NCBI GenBank assembly: GCA_910578245.1
Contig: CAJTPC010000001.1
Span: forward strand, 100,564-164,563
DNA: 64,000 nucleotides
Source: an uncultured Christensenella sp.
Lineage (GTDB): Bacteria; Bacillota; Clostridia; Christensenellales; UBA3700
Reading direction: 5' to 3'
This document shows, piece after piece, positions 60,349 to 64,000 of the stretch (position 1 is its first letter; each line of letters opens with the position of its first letter). The position numbers were made by a program, and so were the translations under genes. A model generated the notes under the pieces. That model had not been told where the DNA came from. It did not search any database and saw only the letters and a list, made by a program, of their open reading frames with translations.

Positions 60349-62928
60349 ATGGAAGAGAAGAAAGATAATATTTTTGAAATGCTCGATAAGACCAACGTTG
60401 TAGAAGTAGACGCTATCAACGAGATGAAGACCTCCTTTATTGCATACGCAATGGCGGTCAACGTATCGAGAGCTATTCCCGACGTAAGGGACGGTCTTAA
60501 GCCGGTTCACAGAAGAATACTTTACGCAATGAACGAATTGGGTCTTACGTCCGATAAACCTTTCCGTAAATGCGCGCTTATAGTCGGCGACGTGCTTGGT
60601 AAATACCACCCGCACGGCGATTCTTCGGTATACGACGCATTGGTAAGACTTGCTCAAGACTTTTCTATTAGATGCACGCTCGTTGACGGTCACGGTAACT
60701 TCGGTTCCGTTGACGGCGACCCTGCGGCCGCGTATCGTTATACGGAAGCAAGACTTAGCAAGATTGCCGATGAAATGATAAGAGATATAGATAAAAAGAC
60801 GGTAGACTTTTATCCCAACTTCGACGATACGAGAGAACAGCCTGTCGTACTGCCGTCGAGATACCCCAATTTGCTCGTCAACGGCTCGGACGGTATCGCC
60901 GTGGGTATGGCTACGTCCATTCCTCCGCACAATCTCGGAGAAGTTATAGACGGTACTATAGCGTTGCTTGAAAATCCGGAGCTTGACGTCGATGGAATTA
61001 TGGATTATATTCCCGCCCCCGATTTCCCCACAGGCGCGTATATTATGGGCGGTGGCGGAATAAAGAAAGCCTATCGCACAGGCAGAGGCAACTGTATCAT
61101 AAGAGCAAGAGCCGAAATAGAAGAAAACGACCGCTCCGGCAAGTCAAAGATTATTATTTCCGAGATTCCTTATCAAGTCAACAAGGCTAAACTTATAGAG
61201 AATATGGCCGACCTTGTAAAGCAAAAGAGAATAGAAGGTATCGCAGACATTCACGAACTTTCCGATAAAGAGGGTATGAGAATAGTCGTTGACGTCAAGA
61301 AAGACGCCAATCCGCAAGTCGTGCTAAATATGCTCTATAAGCATACCCAAATGCAGATATCTTTCTCTATGATAATGCTTGCGCTTGTAGACGGTACGCC
61401 AAAAGTGCTCAATATCAAGCAGATACTTGAAGAATATATCAAACACCAAAAGTCAGTTGTCGTCAGAAGAACGCAGTACGACCTAGACAAGGCTTTGGAG
61501 AGAGAACATATATTGCTCGGACTTGTCAAGGCTTTGACCAATATAGACGAAGTTATCGAAACAATTAAGAAATCCAAAGACAGACAGTCGGCTATTGAAA
61601 ATCTTATGAACAGCTTTGAACTTAGCGATAAGCAAGCCATTGCAATTCTTGAAATGAGATTGCAAAGACTTACCGCTTTGGAAGTAGAAAAGATTCAAGA
61701 AGAACTTGCCGAACTTGAAAAGACGATTGCAGATTTGAGAGATATACTCGCTAAACCGCAAAGGGTAGTCGAGATTATCAAGACGGAACTTTTGGAAATC
61801 AAGGGCAGATACAACGACAAGCGCCGTTCGGAAATCACCTACGATTATTCCGATATTGACATCGAAGATTTGATAGAGGTAGAGGACGTAATTCTCTCCA
61901 TTACTCACAACGGTTATATCAAGCGTATGCCTGTGGACGAATACAAGGCGCAACGCCGCGGCGGTGTGGGCATATCTGCGCACAAGACCAAGGAAGAGGA
62001 CTTTGTGGAGAACGTAATCACTACGTCTACCCACGACAATATCCTTTTCTTCTCCAACAAGGGTAAAGTATATCGCGCTAAGGGCTATCAAATCCCGGAG
62101 GCGAGCAGAACTTCAAAGGGAAGGGCTATCGTCAACCTGCTCAACCTTGAACCTGGAGAAGTTATCAATGCTTACGTGCCTGTACCTAAGGACAGCCAAG
62201 GCTTCTTGATGCTTGCGACAAAGCAAGGTCTTATCAAAAAGACGACACTAGACGAATACGTGCGTATCAACAACAACGGTAAGAAAGCTATTACCTTTGC
62301 AAACGAGGACGACGAACTTATCGGCGTACAACTCACCGGCGGTCAAGACGAAATTATTATGGCGTCAAGCGGCGGCAAGTGTATAAGATTCAGCGAAGAG
62401 GACATCAGACCTACCGGCAGAACGAGTATGGGCGTCAAGTCAATCAAGCTCGACAAGGGCGAAGTAGTCGTGGATATGACTAGGGTCAAAGAGGACTGCG
62501 AAGTGCTTACTATTACGGAAAACGGCTACGGCAAGCGTACAGACATAAGCGAATACAGATTGCAAGGCAGGGCAGGTAGCGGTATAAAAGTCGGCGTACT
62601 CAACGACAAGACGGGTAACGTCGTCAACCTCAAACTCGTGCATCCGACAGAGGACGACGTAATGATTATCTCCGACAACGGTATTATCATTAGAATAAAA
62701 GCCGACGAAATCTCCAAGATAGGCAGAAATACTCAAGGCGTCAAGGTTATGAGAATGAAAGATAGCAATTCTAAGGTAGTAGCGTTCACTATCGTACCTC
62801 ACCAAGAGGACGAGGAACAGCCTGCGGAAGAGAATACCGTAGCTGACGCTAATGCAAACGTCGATGCGACAGAGAATACGGCAGAAAGCGTAGACAACGC
62901 TTCTGGCGATACCAACAAAGACGAATAA
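60349..62928 (+). CDS. gyrA: DNA gyrase subunit A
   Basis: 859 residues. [33 protein letters not shown] opens the breakage-reunion domain, [21 protein letters not shown] precedes the catalytic tyrosine in [12 protein letters not shown], and the C-terminal wrapping domain includes the GyrA-box-like QRRGGVGI. A 50-residue acidic tail rich in Glu, Asp, Asn and Ala ends the protein, longer than in most gyrases. GGAGG precedes the ATG, 12 bases after gyrB. One operon with gyrB. Confidence 0.97.
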   Translation: MEEKKDNIFEMLDKTNVVEVDAINEMKTSFIAYAMAVNVSRAIPDVRDGLKPVHRRILYAMNELGLTSDKPFRKCALIVGDVLGKYHPHGDSSVYDALVRLAQDFSIRCTLVDGHGNFGSVDGDPAAAYRYTEARLSKIADEMIRDIDKKTVDFYPNFDDTREQPVVLPSRYPNLLVNGSDGIAVGMATSIPPHNLGEVIDGTIALLENPELDVDGIMDYIPAPDFPTGAYIMGGGGIKKAYRTGRGNCIIRARAEIEENDRSGKSKIIISEIPYQVNKAKLIENMADLVKQKRIEGIADIHELSDKEGMRIVVDVKKDANPQVVLNMLYKHTQMQISFSMIMLALVDGTPKVLNIKQILEEYIKHQKSVVVRRTQYDLDKALEREHILLGLVKALTNIDEVIETIKKSKDRQSAIENLMNSFELSDKQAIAILEMRLQRLTALEVEKIQEELAELEKTIADLRDILAKPQRVVEIIKTELLEIKGRYNDKRRSEITYDYSDIDIEDLIEVEDVILSITHNGYIKRMPVDEYKAQRRGGVGISAHKTKEEDFVENVITTSTHDNILFFSNKGKVYRAKGYQIPEASRTSKGRAIVNLLNLEPGEVINAYVPVPKDSQGFLMLATKQGLIKKTTLDEYVRINNNGKKAITFANEDDELIGVQLTGGQDEIIMASSGGKCIRFSEEDIRPTGRTSMGVKSIKLDKGEVVVDMTRVKEDCEVLTITENGYGKRTDISEYRLQGRAGSGIKVGVLNDKTGNVVNLKLVHPTEDDVMIISDNGIIIRIKADEISKIGRNTQGVKVMRMKDSNSKVVAFTIVPHQEDEEQPAEENTVADANANVDATENTAESVDNASGDTNKDE

Positions 62929-62954
62929 CAGAGTTATATTTTCGCCAATTAAAG

Positions 62955-62988
62955 AAAGTAGCGTACCAAATTATTGGTACGCTACTTT
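62955..62988 (+). terminator. Intrinsic terminator of gyrB-gyrA
   Basis: AAAGTAGCGTACCAA and TTGGTACGCTACTTT are perfect 15-base arms around ATTA, followed by TAGATT; 26 bases after gyrA. Confidence 0.85.
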
Positions 62989-63142
62989 TAGATTAAAAGT
63001 AAAAATTCGTGTCATAAAGAGTTTATACGGGTATTGACACTATATCGTACAATAAAAGTAAAAAGAAAAGTTTCGCAAAAGCACATTTCCCATAGGGAAT
63101 TAAAAAACTAAATTATTAAGAGTTATACTTTCAAGCAAGGAC

Positions 63143-63175
63143 AAAAGCTCTCGAACGATATGTTCGAGAGCTTTT
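63143..63175 (+). terminator. Second plus-strand terminator
   Basis: AAAAGCTCTCGAAC and GTTCGAGAGCTTTT are perfect 14-base arms with a 5-base loop and a T run. No gene lies between it and the gyrA terminator, so it may mark a small transcript or a lost gene. Confidence 0.75.
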
Positions 63176-63244
63176 TACTACAAACCTTTTAGAAAGATAA
63201 ATTGAAATTTATCAAACAATCATTATAGCAAAAACATCAAAGTA

Positions 63245-63283
63245 CAAAAAATGACTGACAAGACGGCAGTTCTTATCAGTCAT
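63245..63283 (-). terminator. Intrinsic terminator of the cbrC-like gene
   Basis: On the minus strand ATGACTGATAAGA pairs with TCTTGTCAGTCAT (one G-T pair) and is followed by TTTTTT. Confidence 0.75.
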
Positions 63284-63302
63284 TTAAGAGCGCATTTGTC
63301 AA

Positions 63303-63333
63303 GGGGGATTTCACCCGAAAGACGAAATCCCCC
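63303..63333. repeat. GC-rich hairpin after the cbrC-like gene
   Basis: GGGGGATTTC and GAAATCCCCC, perfect 10-base arms, between the gene and its terminator. Confidence 0.5.
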
Positions 63334-63365
63334 GACGAACTAAACCGATTAGCGTTAAGTTCCTT

Positions 63366-63896
<531 letters not shown>

Positions 63897-63935
63897 CTAC
63901 TTTCAACTTTACAAATTACTGTTTATCGTACAATT

Positions 63936-63964
63936 ATTATATCACGAAAAATGAAAGAACGCAA
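63936..63964 (-). promoter_or_regulatory. Promoter of the cbrC-like gene
   Basis: Minus-strand TTGCGT, a 17-base spacer and TATAAT, about 45 bases before the ATG. Confidence 0.55.
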
Positions 63965-64000
63965 CCGATTGAATTTTGCGGGAAATATAAAACATATCTA

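Larger units (their letters stand above)
62929..63365. other. Interval between gyrA and the cbrC-like gene
   Basis: No gene. It contains four hairpins: the gyrA terminator, a second plus-strand terminator (63143-63175), the minus-strand terminator of the cbrC-like gene (63245-63283), and GGGGGATTTC/GAAATCCCCC (63303-63333) close to that gene's stop. Nothing else is recognisable. Confidence 0.6.

Overview
The window looks like a chromosomal replication-origin neighbourhood from a low-GC, Clostridia-type Firmicute. The evidence is the rpmH-rnpA-yidD-yidC-jag string, mnmE, mnmG-rsmG-parB, dnaN, dnaA, recF, gyrB and gyrA, strong AGGAGG-type ribosome sites, and the sporulation pair yabP-yabQ. Large surface proteins with Big/InlB/LRR-type repeats would fit an uncultured gut lineage, for example within Christensenellales, but that placement is inference.

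Layout. 1-4.1 kb (minus strand): end of a membrane protein, holA, comEC, inorganic pyrophosphatase. 4.3-8.1 kb: tRNA-Leu(CAA) followed by a three-gene restriction-modification-like island (C5 cytosine methyltransferase, a LAGLIDADG-like protein with altered catalytic positions, a PD-(D/E)XK nuclease), bordered by direct repeats that include a copy of the tRNA 3' end. 8.1-17.6 kb: methyltransferase; TetR plus acetolactate synthase; GNAT; nucleotidyltransferase; GyrI-like protein; TcdA; Rrf2; cysK; metY, i.e. a sulfur-assimilation module with a likely cysteine regulator. 17.7-20.1 kb: HTH plus OLD-family ATPase/TOPRIM protein behind tandem operators, a plausible defence module. 21-31.5 kb: three large surface or membrane proteins, two of which may be one gene split by a frameshift. 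32-38.4 kb: a cassette bracketed by two 209-bp direct repeats, holding an ECF sigma factor, a secreted C39-like cysteine peptidase, a membrane anti-sigma-like protein, a glycine-rich surface protein and a truncated permease. 38.5 kb: tRNA-Leu(CAG), with its 3' end duplicated next to the right-hand repeat.

39-43 kb: yabP-yabQ, a 48-residue cysteine-rich gene, then about 3 kb with no credible gene but with three parS-like palindromes, a split parS-like inverted repeat and scattered DnaA-box-like words. Gene orientation flips here, from almost all minus on the left to mostly plus on the right, as expected if replication diverges from this interval. 43-63 kb: the ribosomal/membrane-insertion/tRNA-modification/replication genes. 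mnmE is inverted between two copies of a 128-bp element. dnaA-dnaN point away from recF-gyrB-gyrA, with a DnaA-box cluster between dnaA and dnaN. dnaA and recF have back-to-back promoters so close to their ATGs that both transcripts may be leaderless. gyrB has a structured leader containing a 34-bp perfect purine/pyrimidine alternation. A GC-richer cbrC-like gene closes the window.

The strongest candidates for something undescribed are the LAGLIDADG-like/PD-(D/E)XK/methyltransferase operon, the gene-free parS-bearing interval, and the repeat-bracketed sigma/peptidase/surface-protein cassette. All calls come from reading the sequence; no database search was run.
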